NCBI GenBank assembly: GCA_020249925.1
Contig: JADCER010000006.1
Location: 62,001 to 126,000 of the forward strand
Origin: Roseomonas sp.
GTDB lineage: Bacteria > Pseudomonadota > Alphaproteobacteria > Acetobacterales > Acetobacteraceae
Length of the DNA stretch: 64,000 nt
Reading direction: 5' to 3'
The notes below the pieces were generated by a model. The model saw only the letters and a list, made by a program, of their open reading frames with translations, did no database searches and was not told where the DNA came from. The position numbers were made by a program, and so were the translations under genes. Below, one piece after another: positions 27,399 through 35,837 of the stretch. Every line of letters starts with the position of its first letter. Position 1 is the first letter of the stretch.

Positions 27399-27953
27399 GC
27401 GGAAATTGTCGGCACTGCCATGCGGCTTTCCTATCTGGGACGCGAAAGGCAGCAGGCCGCGCCCGATGTGGTGCGCAGCTTTGTGCTGGATCAGGAATTG
27501 AACCCGGCCGATCCGCGGCCGGAAAGGCGGCCTTTGGATGTGCGCGTGTTGCTCACGCGCAATCAGCTTTCTGATCTGGCGACGACCTTGCGCAATATCA
27601 TCCAGGCACAAGCGGCGGAGCGGCTTTCACCTGAAAGCTTTTTTGAACGCGTGCGTGCTGCCGCGGCCGCCACCGCGCGCGACCCGCGCCGCATGGCCGA
27701 ATTCCAACGCCTAGGCGGCGCCTTTGGCGAATTCCTCCAGGACCTGCCCTACCAAAGCCAGATCATGGAAGTCACGCGGGAAGATTGGATCAACTGGGGG
27801 TCTGGGCGGCGCACTGAAATCGTCAATGCGCTGGAAGCGAAGCTGCGCCTTTATGAGGAATTCAATCGCCAACCATCGCTTTGGGTCAGCTTCGATGGCG
27901 GGCGTAATCCCGGTGAGGCGATGTATCCCGTGCCATTGGATGCGCTGCCCTGA
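26007..27953 (+). CDS. Exported SH3b-VWA protein with native C terminus (copy 2)
   Basis: A 648-residue paralogue of the preceding gene: same signal peptide layout, SH3b-like region, linker and VWA domain with DTTIS MIDAS and VTDAGARD. After AAERRIFEQ it continues with a different 195-residue domain (AEIVGTAMRLSYLGRERQQ and onward) that is mainly helical and unlike the Sel1-like tail. This is presumably the ancestral gene form. The two copies differ in scattered residues, most visibly in the signal peptide, so the duplication is not brand new. It ends 8 bases before the ABC ATPase gene. Confidence 0.8.
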   Translation: MMLRRAALMLVLGLFCIGPVAKASAQQAVRQPLLMEGRATLFQRVILRPGARLAERPDANAPSQPTPGFGVFYVYARQGSGADAWLEIGAAQDGRTQGWVRAERTIDWKQTMVLAFNNPAGRERAMFFRDAETPRALWLNTRGGAAEATRLREAARANTEGPVIALEPENFIDITRQFYLLPIISAQRVENEAAQEARLLEVISAPAQATPPPADPDALRNYRGAVVFVVDTTISMGPYIERTREALKRVVDRIRDTAVRDNFRFGMVAFRDHMGGNPRLEYVTRMVSLPDLAEASDAILPRLSQLAEARESNEGFDEDSLAGIKLALDEVPWQQYGGRFVILVTDAGARDAKDPRSQTQMGPEEMRLLAQSEAKQVAIYAIHLKTPEGRNNHARAERQYRELTRRGAAGELYYPINEGNLGQFGQTVDAVTDALLAQVAATVGRPIAGIRAPQTAAERRIFEQAEIVGTAMRLSYLGRERQQAAPDVVRSFVLDQELNPADPRPERRPLDVRVLLTRNQLSDLATTLRNIIQAQAAERLSPESFFERVRAAAAATARDPRRMAEFQRLGGAFGEFLQDLPYQSQIMEVTREDWINWGSGRRTEIVNALEAKLRLYEEFNRQPSLWVSFDGGRNPGEAMYPVPLDALP

Positions 27954-27961
27954 AGCCGTGC

Positions 27962-28717
27962 ATGAACCGACCCGCACCGACCCTGCTGCTGCAAGATGTG
28001 ATCATCCGCCATCAGGCTCCAGGTGGTGCGCTTGGCTTTGAATTGACCATCGAGGCATTTTCGATCGCGCGTGGTGAGGCCGTGGCGCTGACCGGCCCCT
28101 CCGGTTCGGGCAAATCCACCTTGCTTGATCTGCTGGCCTTGGCGCGGCGCCCGGCGAGTGCTGCGCAATTTCTCCTGACGCCGCGTGATGGCAAGGCCAT
28201 AGACCTTGCCGCGCTGTGGCGCGCCCGTGACGAAAGCCGCATGACCGCCATTCGTGCCGCCCATTTCGGCTATATCCTGCAAACAGGTGGGCTGCTGCCG
28301 TTTCTTTCTGTTCGGCGCAATATCGCTCTCAGCCAGGCAGTGCTCGGCCAGCCTGATCCCGCGCATATCGAAGCCTTGGCGGCGCGGCTTGAAATTGCGT
28401 CTTTGCTGGACCGCATGCCAGCCTCGCTTTCTGTTGGGCAAAGGCAGCGTGTCGCGATTGCCCGCGCCTTGGCGCATCGCCCGGAAATCCTGCTGGCAGA
28501 TGAACCAACCGCGAGTGTGCATCCCGCCCTGGCCGATACGGTAATGGCCCTGCTGGTGGAACAGGCGCGTGAACAGGATACGGCGCTGATCCTGGCGACG
28601 CATGATCCAGATCGTGCCGTGCGTCATGGTTTTGCGCTGCTGCCAATCCGCACGGAAGCCAACCAAGGCACAGGGCGTTCCTGGCTTGGCCGCGCCAGCA
28701 TGGGCGCGCCGGCGTGA
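27962..28717 (+). CDS. ABC transporter ATP-binding protein (LolD/MacB class)
   Basis: A 251-residue ATPase with Walker A GPSGSGKST (about 45-53), Q-loop YILQTGG, signature LSVGQRQRVAIARAL, Walker B ILLADEP and H-loop ATHDPD. The D-loop, normally SxD, reads SVHP, so the usual aspartate is replaced by histidine. It resembles LolD/FtsE/MacB ATPases that pair with FtsX-type permeases, and the permease gene follows with a 4-base GTGA overlap. Such (type VII) transporters transmit force across the inner membrane rather than moving substrate through it. Here the likely clients are the exported VWA and FGE-like proteins. Confidence 0.85.
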   Translation: MNRPAPTLLLQDVIIRHQAPGGALGFELTIEAFSIARGEAVALTGPSGSGKSTLLDLLALARRPASAAQFLLTPRDGKAIDLAALWRARDESRMTAIRAAHFGYILQTGGLLPFLSVRRNIALSQAVLGQPDPAHIEALAARLEIASLLDRMPASLSVGQRQRVAIARALAHRPEILLADEPTASVHPALADTVMALLVEQAREQDTALILATHDPDRAVRHGFALLPIRTEANQGTGRSWLGRASMGAPA

Positions 28718-29937
28718 GTAGAAGCCCTTCTCACACCGGGCTGCTGTGGGGGCTTTCGCTGCGTGATCTTTTGCATGAACGCACGCTCGCACTTTGTTCG
28801 CTGATTGGGCTGGCGGCAGTGCTGGCGCCGCTGATTGTGCTGTTTGGCTTGAAGCAGGGCGTGATTGATGGGCTGCGGGCGGAGCTGATTGATAATCCGC
28901 GCAGCCGCATGGTCGTAAATGCCGCCAATCGCAATTTCGATGCGGCGTTCCTCACACGCCTTGCCGCGCGGCCTGATATCGCCTTTGTCATCCCGCGCAT
29001 CCGCAGCCTGAATACCGAAGCACGGTTTGAAAACCCGGCGCGCCCCGGCACGGTGCTACGTGCGGAATTGCTCGCCACCGCCGCGGGTGATCCCTTGCTG
29101 CATGGCCTGCCGAGCATTACGCCGAATCAAATCATCCCAAGCGCTTCCTTCGCGGCAAGGCTCGATCTGCGACCAGGCATGCAGGTGACGTTACGCGCCA
29201 TTCGCGGTGATGCCGGCGCGCGTGAGGTATTGAATCTCACGGTAACTGTCGCTGCCATCGCACCGCCAAGCGCCTTCGGGCGGGATGGTGTCTTTGTGGA
29301 CCTCAAGACACTGTTATTGGTGGATGGCTTCACCGATGGCGCGCTGCCAGCCACAGCAACTCCCGCCGATATCTCGGCTGATCCCACGCGCATCTATGCC
29401 GGCTTTCGCGCCCATGCGCGGCGGTTGGAAGATGTGACGCGCATTGACCATGATCTGCGGCGCGAGGGCGTGGATGTTGAAACGCTCGCGGAACAGGTGG
29501 CAGGCTTGCTTAGCCTTGATCGTAGTCTCACGCTGCTATTCGCCTTGCTCGCGGGCTTGGGTGGCGTTGGGTATCTCGTGTCACTTGGGGTTGGGCTTTA
29601 TGCCAATGTGGAACGCAAACAACGCGATCTCTCGCTATTGCGCCTGATCGGGCTTTCGCGCCGCGATCTGGTGGTTTTTCCGCTATTGCAGGCGCTTATC
29701 ATTGCGGCCGCTGGCGCAGCCTTGGCGGGCCTGCTGGCGCTTACGGTGGCCGGGGTGGTGAACCGCCTGCCACTGGCCGGCGCAAATGCTGCTGGCGCGC
29801 GTGCCATTTGCGCCATTGCGGCGGAACATCTTGTGCTGGCCCTGCTGGTCAGTCTTTTGGGCGCGGCGCTGTCAGCCGCTTTTGCCGGCTATCGCGCTGC
29901 CCGCATCGAACCTGCGGAGGGGCTTCGCGATGCGTAA
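28714..29937 (+). CDS. FtsX/LolC-like ABC transporter permease
   Basis: A 407-residue permease with the FtsX topology: one transmembrane helix near the N terminus (about 25-45), a large periplasmic domain (about 50-265), then three helices (about 270-300, 325-350, 370-395) and a short cytoplasmic end. The motif LSLLRLIGLSRRDLVVFPLLQA between TM2 and TM3 is the typical coupling region for the ATPase. The GTG start overlaps the ATPase stop. It forms a MacB/LolCDE-like pair with the preceding gene; no adaptor (MacA) or lipoprotein carrier gene is next to it. Confidence 0.85.
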   Translation: MSRSPSHTGLLWGLSLRDLLHERTLALCSLIGLAAVLAPLIVLFGLKQGVIDGLRAELIDNPRSRMVVNAANRNFDAAFLTRLAARPDIAFVIPRIRSLNTEARFENPARPGTVLRAELLATAAGDPLLHGLPSITPNQIIPSASFAARLDLRPGMQVTLRAIRGDAGAREVLNLTVTVAAIAPPSAFGRDGVFVDLKTLLLVDGFTDGALPATATPADISADPTRIYAGFRAHARRLEDVTRIDHDLRREGVDVETLAEQVAGLLSLDRSLTLLFALLAGLGGVGYLVSLGVGLYANVERKQRDLSLLRLIGLSRRDLVVFPLLQALIIAAAGAALAGLLALTVAGVVNRLPLAGANAAGARAICAIAAEHLVLALLVSLLGAALSAAFAGYRAARIEPAEGLRDA

Positions 29938-31609
29938 GCTATTCATCGCCTTGATCGCCATGGCGGCAAGCTTGCCTCAGGCAGCGCAAGCGCAGGAAAG
30001 ATGGGCGACGGAATTCTGGAATCCAAAACCTCAACCCGATGATCTGATCCTGCCCATGCCTTGCGGCGCCGCGATGGTGTTCCGCCCAGTGCCGACACCG
30101 CTTGGGCAGGGCTTGCTCGCGGATCGGCCCGCCATGTTGGGTCAGGCTGATGCCACCACGAATTACAGTGAATTCCTGCGCCAGAGCTTCATCGCCGGCC
30201 CGTTCCAAGGTGCCAATACTGCAGCACCGCCGCGCTACTATATCGGCAAATATGAAGTAACGCGCGACCAATACAGCGCCATCACCAGCGAAACCTGCCC
30301 AACCCCTGCTACGGCTGGTCGCCTGCCACAGGCGGATATCGCCTGGCATGAGGCGGTTGGCTTTACGCTACGCTATTCCGCCTGGCTGGCGCGCAATGCG
30401 CGTGATGCCTTGCCGATGCGCGATGATGCGCGCGCCTTTGTCCGCCTGCCAACCGAAGATGAATGGGAATTCGCCGCGCGCGGCGGGGCTGCGGTATCAG
30501 AAGCGGATTTCAGCGCGCGTGTATTTCCAATGCCGGAAGGCATGCAGCGCCATGTCTGGTTTCAGGGCACAAGATCCTCGGGCGGGCGGGTGCGGCCCAT
30601 CGGCATGCTGGAACCAAATCCACTTGGGATTTTTGATATCCTCGGCAATGTGGCGGAATGGGTACTGGAACCCTATCGGCTCAATCGCGTTGGCCGACCG
30701 CATGGTCAGGCCGGCGGCATGGTGGCGCGCGGCGGGGATTTCCTGACGCCGGAAGATCAAATCCGCTCAAGCCTGCGCATTGAATTGCCGCCGCTTGATC
30801 GCAATGGCGAAGCGCTTCGCCTGCGCAGCCTTGGCTTTCGCCCCGTGCTTGCCTTGGTTGCGACCAGCAGCGACCAGCGCCCGGCACAATTGCGCGCCGC
30901 GTTTGAGGCTGAGGCGCAATCGCGCGGCAGCGCCAGCGAAGACCCGGCGCGGCTGTTGGAAGTGCTCAAGAATGACACGCCAGACCCGGCGCTGCGCCAG
31001 GGGATTGATCGTGTAGGCGCGGCGCTGCGCACTGCGCAGCGTGAACGCAATGATCAGGAAATGCAGACAATCAAGAGCGAGATCCGCAACGCCGCGGAGA
31101 TCGGCCGGCAGTTCGTGCTCGCACAGGGTTTTGGCGAATTGCTGAGCATCTTTGCGCGCTTTCAGGCGGAAGTGGTGCAGGCACAGCGCACACTCGCTGA
31201 AGATCAAGGGCGCATTGCCGCCGCAACCCAGGCGGAAGTGCAGGCGGCGCTCCGCCGGCAACAGGAACGCACACAGCAAAACACCGATACCATGGCGCGC
31301 ATTGAAGCGGCGCTGCGAGCCCAAGCGGAGCGCCAGCCTGCACGTGCTCAGGAATTGGCGGCAAGCTACATGCACGCCGTGCTTTCGGTCGGGCGCAATG
31401 CGGATCGGCTGCGCATAGCGGATGCCGCCAATGTCGTGCAGCAGGAATTGCAGGCGCAGAATAGGCAAAACATGCCGGAGCTCGCGCGTATTGCGGCGCG
31501 GCACATGGTCGCTGTCAGCAATGGCAATCCGCCCAGCCGCGAACAGGCGCTGGCCGATCTTACGGCAGTGATGCAGCCCCCGGCCTCGCCACCGCCTTCG
31601 CGGCGCTAG
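29930..31609 (+). CDS. Exported FGE-sulfatase-fold protein with long coiled coil
   Basis: A 559-residue exported protein. Signal peptide (MRKLFIALIAMAASLPQAAQA), then a formylglycine-generating-enzyme-like domain (about 30-300) recognisable by YYIGKYEVTRDQYSAI, RLPTEDEWEFAARGG, ILGNVAEWV and the closing ARGGDFL...RSLGFRP. The cysteine pair used by active FGE near the end of the domain is missing (IRSSLRIEL there), so it is probably a non-catalytic binding module. The C-terminal 250 residues are alanine/glutamine-rich helices (coiled coil about 310-470). The ATG overlaps the permease stop by 8 bases, with GGAGGGG upstream. Last gene of the srf run. Confidence 0.8.
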   Translation: MRKLFIALIAMAASLPQAAQAQERWATEFWNPKPQPDDLILPMPCGAAMVFRPVPTPLGQGLLADRPAMLGQADATTNYSEFLRQSFIAGPFQGANTAAPPRYYIGKYEVTRDQYSAITSETCPTPATAGRLPQADIAWHEAVGFTLRYSAWLARNARDALPMRDDARAFVRLPTEDEWEFAARGGAAVSEADFSARVFPMPEGMQRHVWFQGTRSSGGRVRPIGMLEPNPLGIFDILGNVAEWVLEPYRLNRVGRPHGQAGGMVARGGDFLTPEDQIRSSLRIELPPLDRNGEALRLRSLGFRPVLALVATSSDQRPAQLRAAFEAEAQSRGSASEDPARLLEVLKNDTPDPALRQGIDRVGAALRTAQRERNDQEMQTIKSEIRNAAEIGRQFVLAQGFGELLSIFARFQAEVVQAQRTLAEDQGRIAAATQAEVQAALRRQQERTQQNTDTMARIEAALRAQAERQPARAQELAASYMHAVLSVGRNADRLRIADAANVVQQELQAQNRQNMPELARIAARHMVAVSNGNPPSREQALADLTAVMQPPASPPPSRR

Positions 31610-31610
31610 C

Positions 31611-31629
31611 CTTTGGCGCCCTGCCAAAG
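31611..31629 (+). terminator. Hairpin after the srf operon
   Basis: CTTTGGC (31611-31617) pairs with GCCAAAG (31623-31629) directly behind the stop of the last srf gene. There is no T run, so termination may be weak or Rho-dependent. Confidence 0.35.
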
Positions 31630-31814
31630 CAGACGTCGGCTTGGGTCATTGGTGACGCGGATCATCATCACAGCGGCAACCGCAGGGGCTTTGGCCGCAC
31701 CGCTCGACACCTGACAAGCGACATCACCACCCCATCACGCGTCGCATCCTGATCGGCAGGACCCAGCATGCCTCTTTCATACCATCCGGCGGCGATCTGC
31801 GCTAAGCTTACGCT

Positions 31815-32660
31815 ATGCAGGAAGCGCCGCGTACCATCGAAACTTCTGGCTTGGGCCAGACCAATGCCACGCAAGGCCCCCTGCTCCGCGCCCGCGCCGT
31901 CATCCTCGGCGAAAGGCTCGATCATCGCGGCCTTGGCCCCGGTGGCACCGCCATGGCGGACCCCGTACCCATCGCCGCCCCCTCCCCCATCTGCGCCTTT
32001 GCCTTCCGCTGGGGCGCGGTGGTGGTCTTCGGCGCCGATCCTGCCGAGGAAGCCGCATTACTGGCAGCGCTTACCCCGCGCATCACCAACCCCGCCGATA
32101 GCCCCGCCGAGGAAACCGCACTGATAGCGCTCGGCGCCGAACGCGACGGCGTTGATGCCGAAGGCGTAATCCAGCTTTGCAATTCAGCGCCGGAACGCCT
32201 CGCCGTCGTTGCGGATGCCTTGGCGAAAAGCGCAGCCCTCGCCCAGCAGGAAGCCCGCATTGCCGAAGCCTTGGACCGGCTGGAACCCGCCGTAGCCGAT
32301 CTGCGCGCGGCAGGCCGGCTGCGCTTTTCCTCCCGCGCCTTGCATCGGCAGATTGGCCATGCGCTTTCCGCCCATAGCCGCAACCTGGCGCGGGTAGAGG
32401 CCGCAGATAAGCCCGAAGTGCTTTGGGATCATCCGGAACTGGAACGGCTCCATGCCCGGCTTTCGGATGAATATGAGCTCCGCGAAAGGGGCGCCGCGCT
32501 GGAACGCAAGCTCGGCTGGATCGGCAATACCATCCAGACGCTGCTGTCCCTGATCCAGGCGCGGCGCGCACTTGGGCTGGAAGCCGCCGTGGTGGCGCTG
32601 GTTGGGATCGAGGTCGCCTTCACGCTGTATGAACACGTGATCCGTCCACTTTGGCCCTGA
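31815..32660 (+). CDS. RMD1/DUF155 family membrane-anchored protein
   Basis: A 281-residue protein of the RMD1/YagE (DUF155) family. Visible marks are ICAFAFRWGAVVVFG (about 59-73), the helical middle with LAKSAALAQQEARIAEALDRLEP, the WDHPELERLHARLSDEYELRERGAALERKL segment, and a C-terminal transmembrane helix (ALGLEAAVVALVGIEVAFTLYE). In yeast the family is mitochondrial; the bacterial role is unknown. It lies 205 bases after the srf operon and is probably separate from it. Confidence 0.85.
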   Translation: MQEAPRTIETSGLGQTNATQGPLLRARAVILGERLDHRGLGPGGTAMADPVPIAAPSPICAFAFRWGAVVVFGADPAEEAALLAALTPRITNPADSPAEETALIALGAERDGVDAEGVIQLCNSAPERLAVVADALAKSAALAQQEARIAEALDRLEPAVADLRAAGRLRFSSRALHRQIGHALSAHSRNLARVEAADKPEVLWDHPELERLHARLSDEYELRERGAALERKLGWIGNTIQTLLSLIQARRALGLEAAVVALVGIEVAFTLYEHVIRPLWP

Positions 32661-32739
32661 AATCACCGCCCTTGGGCTGGCCTGCCGCGCGATTCCGGGC
32701 AATAAAAGCGCCGAGACAGGTCAGTCCAAGGAATCTTCA

Positions 32740-33972
32740 ATGACGGCGAATTCGCCCGAATGGGCCCAGGCGCCCACCGCCCCGCTCAACCTCAGCCAGA
32801 CCCGGCCACCGCCCCCACCCGCTTCCGTGCGCCGCTACCTCAGCCTGCCGGATTTTGAAGCGGCTGCGGCGCGCTATCTGCCGCGCAGCATAGGTGGCTT
32901 CGTCTCGGGCGCGGTTGAGACCGATGCATCGCTGCGCGACAATCGCGAAGCCTTCCAGGAATGGGGCTTTGTGCCGCGCGTGCTGCGTGACACGCGCGGG
33001 CGCAATCTGAAGACAACGCTGTTTGGCAAGGAGTATGACGCGCCCTTTGGTCTGCCGCCCATGGGCGCTTCCGCGCTTGTTGCCTATCGCGGTGATCTGG
33101 TGCTGACGCAAGCCGCCCGCGCGCGCAATGTGCCAATGATCATGAGTGCGTCTTCGCTGATCCCGCTGGAAGATGTGGCGAAGGCCAATCCGGATGCCTG
33201 GTATCAGGCCTATCTTCCTGGTGAGGCTGAACGCATCGAGCCGCTGGTGGACCGCGTGGCGGCGGCAGGCTTTAAGACCTTTGTGCTGACGGTGGATGTG
33301 CAGGTTTCATCCAACCGCGAAAACAACGTGCGCAATGGCTATTCCATTCCGCTGAAGCCCACGCCGCAATTGCTTTGGGATGGCATCACGCATCCGGGCT
33401 GGGTGTTGAACACCTTCTTCAAGACCATGCTCAAGCACGGCATGCCGCATTTTGAAAACATGGATGCCGGCCGTGGGCCACCCATCGTCTCTCGCACCCT
33501 GATGCGCGCTTTTGGCGCGCGTGATGGTCTGGCGTGGGAACATCTGGAACTGATCCGCAAGCGCTGGAAGGGCAAGCTGGTTGTGAAAGGCATCATCTCA
33601 CCCGAAGATGCGCGCATGTGCCGCGATGCGGGGGCGGATGGCATCATGGTCTCCAACCATGGTGGCCGGCAATTGGATGGCACGATTTCCGGCCTGCGTA
33701 GCCTGCCTGAGATCGCCCGCGATGCCGGCGGCATGACAGTGATGTATGATGGTGGCGTGCGCCGCGGTAGTGATGTGCTGAAGGCACTGGCACTTGGTGC
33801 TTCCTTCGTCTTCGTCGGCCGCCCGATGCTTTGCGCAGCGGCAGTGGCCGGCGAAGAAGGCGTCAAGCACGCGATTGGGCTTTTGTCCGAGGAGATTGAT
33901 CGCAACATGGCGATGATGGGCATTCAGAACCCATCGCAAATGTCCATGGAATATATGCGCCCGATGCGCTGA
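32740..33972 (+). CDS. FMN-dependent alpha-hydroxyacid dehydrogenase (LldD family)
   Basis: A 410-residue flavoenzyme oxidising 2-hydroxyacids such as lactate, glycolate or mandelate to 2-oxoacids. Motifs: GFVSGAVETD near residue 55, PPMGASALVAYRGD, SASSLIPLEDVA, the catalytic KGIIS lysine, and SNHGGRQLDG with the proton-abstracting H307 and substrate-binding R310. YDGGVRRGSDVLKALALGA closes the FMN site. Slightly long N terminus (about 25 extra residues, Pro-rich). It stands upstream of a GMC oxidoreductase and two Hdr-like Fe-S proteins, which may take its electrons. Substrate not predictable. Confidence 0.9.
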   Translation: MTANSPEWAQAPTAPLNLSQTRPPPPPASVRRYLSLPDFEAAAARYLPRSIGGFVSGAVETDASLRDNREAFQEWGFVPRVLRDTRGRNLKTTLFGKEYDAPFGLPPMGASALVAYRGDLVLTQAARARNVPMIMSASSLIPLEDVAKANPDAWYQAYLPGEAERIEPLVDRVAAAGFKTFVLTVDVQVSSNRENNVRNGYSIPLKPTPQLLWDGITHPGWVLNTFFKTMLKHGMPHFENMDAGRGPPIVSRTLMRAFGARDGLAWEHLELIRKRWKGKLVVKGIISPEDARMCRDAGADGIMVSNHGGRQLDGTISGLRSLPEIARDAGGMTVMYDGGVRRGSDVLKALALGASFVFVGRPMLCAAAVAGEEGVKHAIGLLSEEIDRNMAMMGIQNPSQMSMEYMRPMR

Positions 33973-34058
33973 GCATGCCGCTACTGGTATGAACTGCCAG
34001 ACCTTGCCCTGAAGCGCATTGCATGGATTGATGGGCATGCTCGGGAAAGGGGAAGGTC

Positions 34059-35672
34059 ATGGCGGCATATGACTATATCATCATCGGTGCCGGTTCGGCA
34101 GGTGCAGTGGTGGCCAATCGCCTTTCGGCCGATCCGCGCAACAAGGTGCTGCTGCTGGAAGCCGGCCCGGCCAGCTATCGCTGGACCCGCATTCCCGTGG
34201 GCTATGCGCGCATGATCAATAATCCTGAGGTGAATTGGCTCTACACGTCAGAACCGGAAGCCACCACCAATGGCCGGCGCCTGCCGGTGCCGCGCGGGCG
34301 CATTCTGGGCGGTTCGAGTGCGATCAATGGCCTCGCTTTTGTGCGCGGCCAGGCGCAGGATTTCGATACCTGGGCGCAAATGGGCAATCGCGGCTGGAGC
34401 TACGCGGATGTGCTGCCCTTCTTCAAGCGGATCGAGTGCTATCAGGGCGATGGTGATGCCATCTATCGCGGCAAGGATGGCCCGCTGCGCGTCACCAATC
34501 CTGAACCGCGTGAGGCGATTTTTCAGGCGCTGATCAAGGCCGCCGGTGAAGTCGGCATTCGCCACAACCCGGATTACAATGGCGCGCGCCAGGATGGCAT
34601 TGCCATGAGCCAGGCGAGCATCTCAGGCGGCCGGCGCATGAGCACGGCTGCTTGTTACCTGGACCCGATCCGTGGCCGCGCCAATCTGCATATCGAAACC
34701 GAGGCGCTGGCAGAGAGGCTGATTTTCCAAGGCCGGCGCTGCATTGGCGTACGCTACCGCAAGGGCGACCAGGCGCAGGAAGCGCGCGCGGGGCGAGAGG
34801 TCATCATCAGCGGCGGCGCAATCAATTCGCCGCAATTGCTGGAATTGTCAGGGATTGGTCAGCCCGAACGCTTGCAGGCGCTGGGCATTGAAACACTGCA
34901 TGCGCTGCCCGGCGTTGGTGAGAATCTGCGCGACCATTACGCACCGCGCACACGCTGGGCCGTGGGTGCCAAGGGCTATACGCTGAATGATCGCGGGCGC
35001 GGGCTTGGCCTGGTGGGGCAGGCTTTGCGCTATGCCCTGACCGGCCAGGGCATGCTGGGTTCGGTGGCGGCCCCGATCCGCGCCTTTGTATTCTCCCGCG
35101 AAGGGCTGGAAGCGCCTGATCTTTTGCTGGGCTGGGTGCCGGCCTTCACCGAACCAGGGCGGAATGGTCCGCGCATTGCCGCGCAATCGGGCATGACCTG
35201 CTACGCCCATGTCATGCGGCCTGAAAGCAAGGGGAATATCCACATCACCCATGCCGATCCAAAGGCACCGCCCGCGATTCATTTCAATTTCCTCTCGGCA
35301 CCCGTGGATGCGGCGCTGACAGTGCGCGCGATCCAAATCGCGCGATCCATCATGTATGCGCCCGCCATGGCGCCGCTACGCTTGACCGAATTGGCGCCGG
35401 GGCCTGCGCGGCAAAGCGATGCGGAAATCATCGAATGGGTGAAGCAGGTGGGGGAGACCACCTATCACCCCGTTGGCACCTGCAAAATGGGCAGCGACCC
35501 GATGGCGGTTGTGGATGCCGCGCTTCGTGTGCATGGCATTGGCGGGCTGCGCATCGCGGATGCTTCCATCATGCCGGCGCTGACTTCCGGCAATACCAAT
35601 GTGCCCTGCATCATGATTGGTGAAAAAGCCGCCGACATGGTGCTGAACGATGCAAGGGCGATGGCAGCATGA
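34059..35672 (+). CDS. GMC family FAD-dependent oxidoreductase (choline dehydrogenase-like)
   Basis: A 537-residue flavoprotein. N-terminal FAD-binding IIIGAGSAGAVVANRL (residues 6-21), the GMC signature RGRILGGSSAINGL (about 80-93), and the C-terminal catalytic elements TTYHPVGTCKMG (histidine) and SGNTNVPCIMIGEKAADMVL. It oxidises a primary or secondary alcohol and passes electrons to a quinone or other carrier. The ATG follows GGGGAAGG. It is grouped with the alpha-hydroxyacid dehydrogenase upstream and the Fe-S genes downstream, suggesting successive oxidations of an alcohol or hydroxyacid. The substrate is unknown. Confidence 0.9.
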   Translation: MAAYDYIIIGAGSAGAVVANRLSADPRNKVLLLEAGPASYRWTRIPVGYARMINNPEVNWLYTSEPEATTNGRRLPVPRGRILGGSSAINGLAFVRGQAQDFDTWAQMGNRGWSYADVLPFFKRIECYQGDGDAIYRGKDGPLRVTNPEPREAIFQALIKAAGEVGIRHNPDYNGARQDGIAMSQASISGGRRMSTAACYLDPIRGRANLHIETEALAERLIFQGRRCIGVRYRKGDQAQEARAGREVIISGGAINSPQLLELSGIGQPERLQALGIETLHALPGVGENLRDHYAPRTRWAVGAKGYTLNDRGRGLGLVGQALRYALTGQGMLGSVAAPIRAFVFSREGLEAPDLLLGWVPAFTEPGRNGPRIAAQSGMTCYAHVMRPESKGNIHITHADPKAPPAIHFNFLSAPVDAALTVRAIQIARSIMYAPAMAPLRLTELAPGPARQSDAEIIEWVKQVGETTYHPVGTCKMGSDPMAVVDAALRVHGIGGLRIADASIMPALTSGNTNVPCIMIGEKAADMVLNDARAMAA

Positions 35673-35815
35673 CATCGGATGAGGCAATAGCGGTGCAAAA
35701 GACGGTGTATGGCGTTGCGGCGATTGGTGCCGACCCGCTTGGCATCAAGCGTTACGCCTGTCGGCGTGGTGAAGAAGGTCTCTCTGCTCGATACTACCGA
35801 GAAGCCAAAGCATGA
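35669..35815 (+). CDS. Possible small protein between GMC and Fe-S genes
   Basis: A 48-codon frame (MTSDEAIAVQKTVYG...) starts at an ATG overlapping the GMC stop (ATGA), as coupled genes here do, and ends 22 bases before the Fe-S gene. No family is recognised, and the codon use (ATA, CGA, TCT) is poorer than the neighbours, so this may be chance. If it is not a gene, the stretch is a spacer. Confidence 0.25.
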   Translation: MTSDEAIAVQKTVYGVAAIGADPLGIKRYACRRGEEGLSARYYREAKA

Positions 35816-35837
35816 ACGCAGATGGAGACAACCACCC

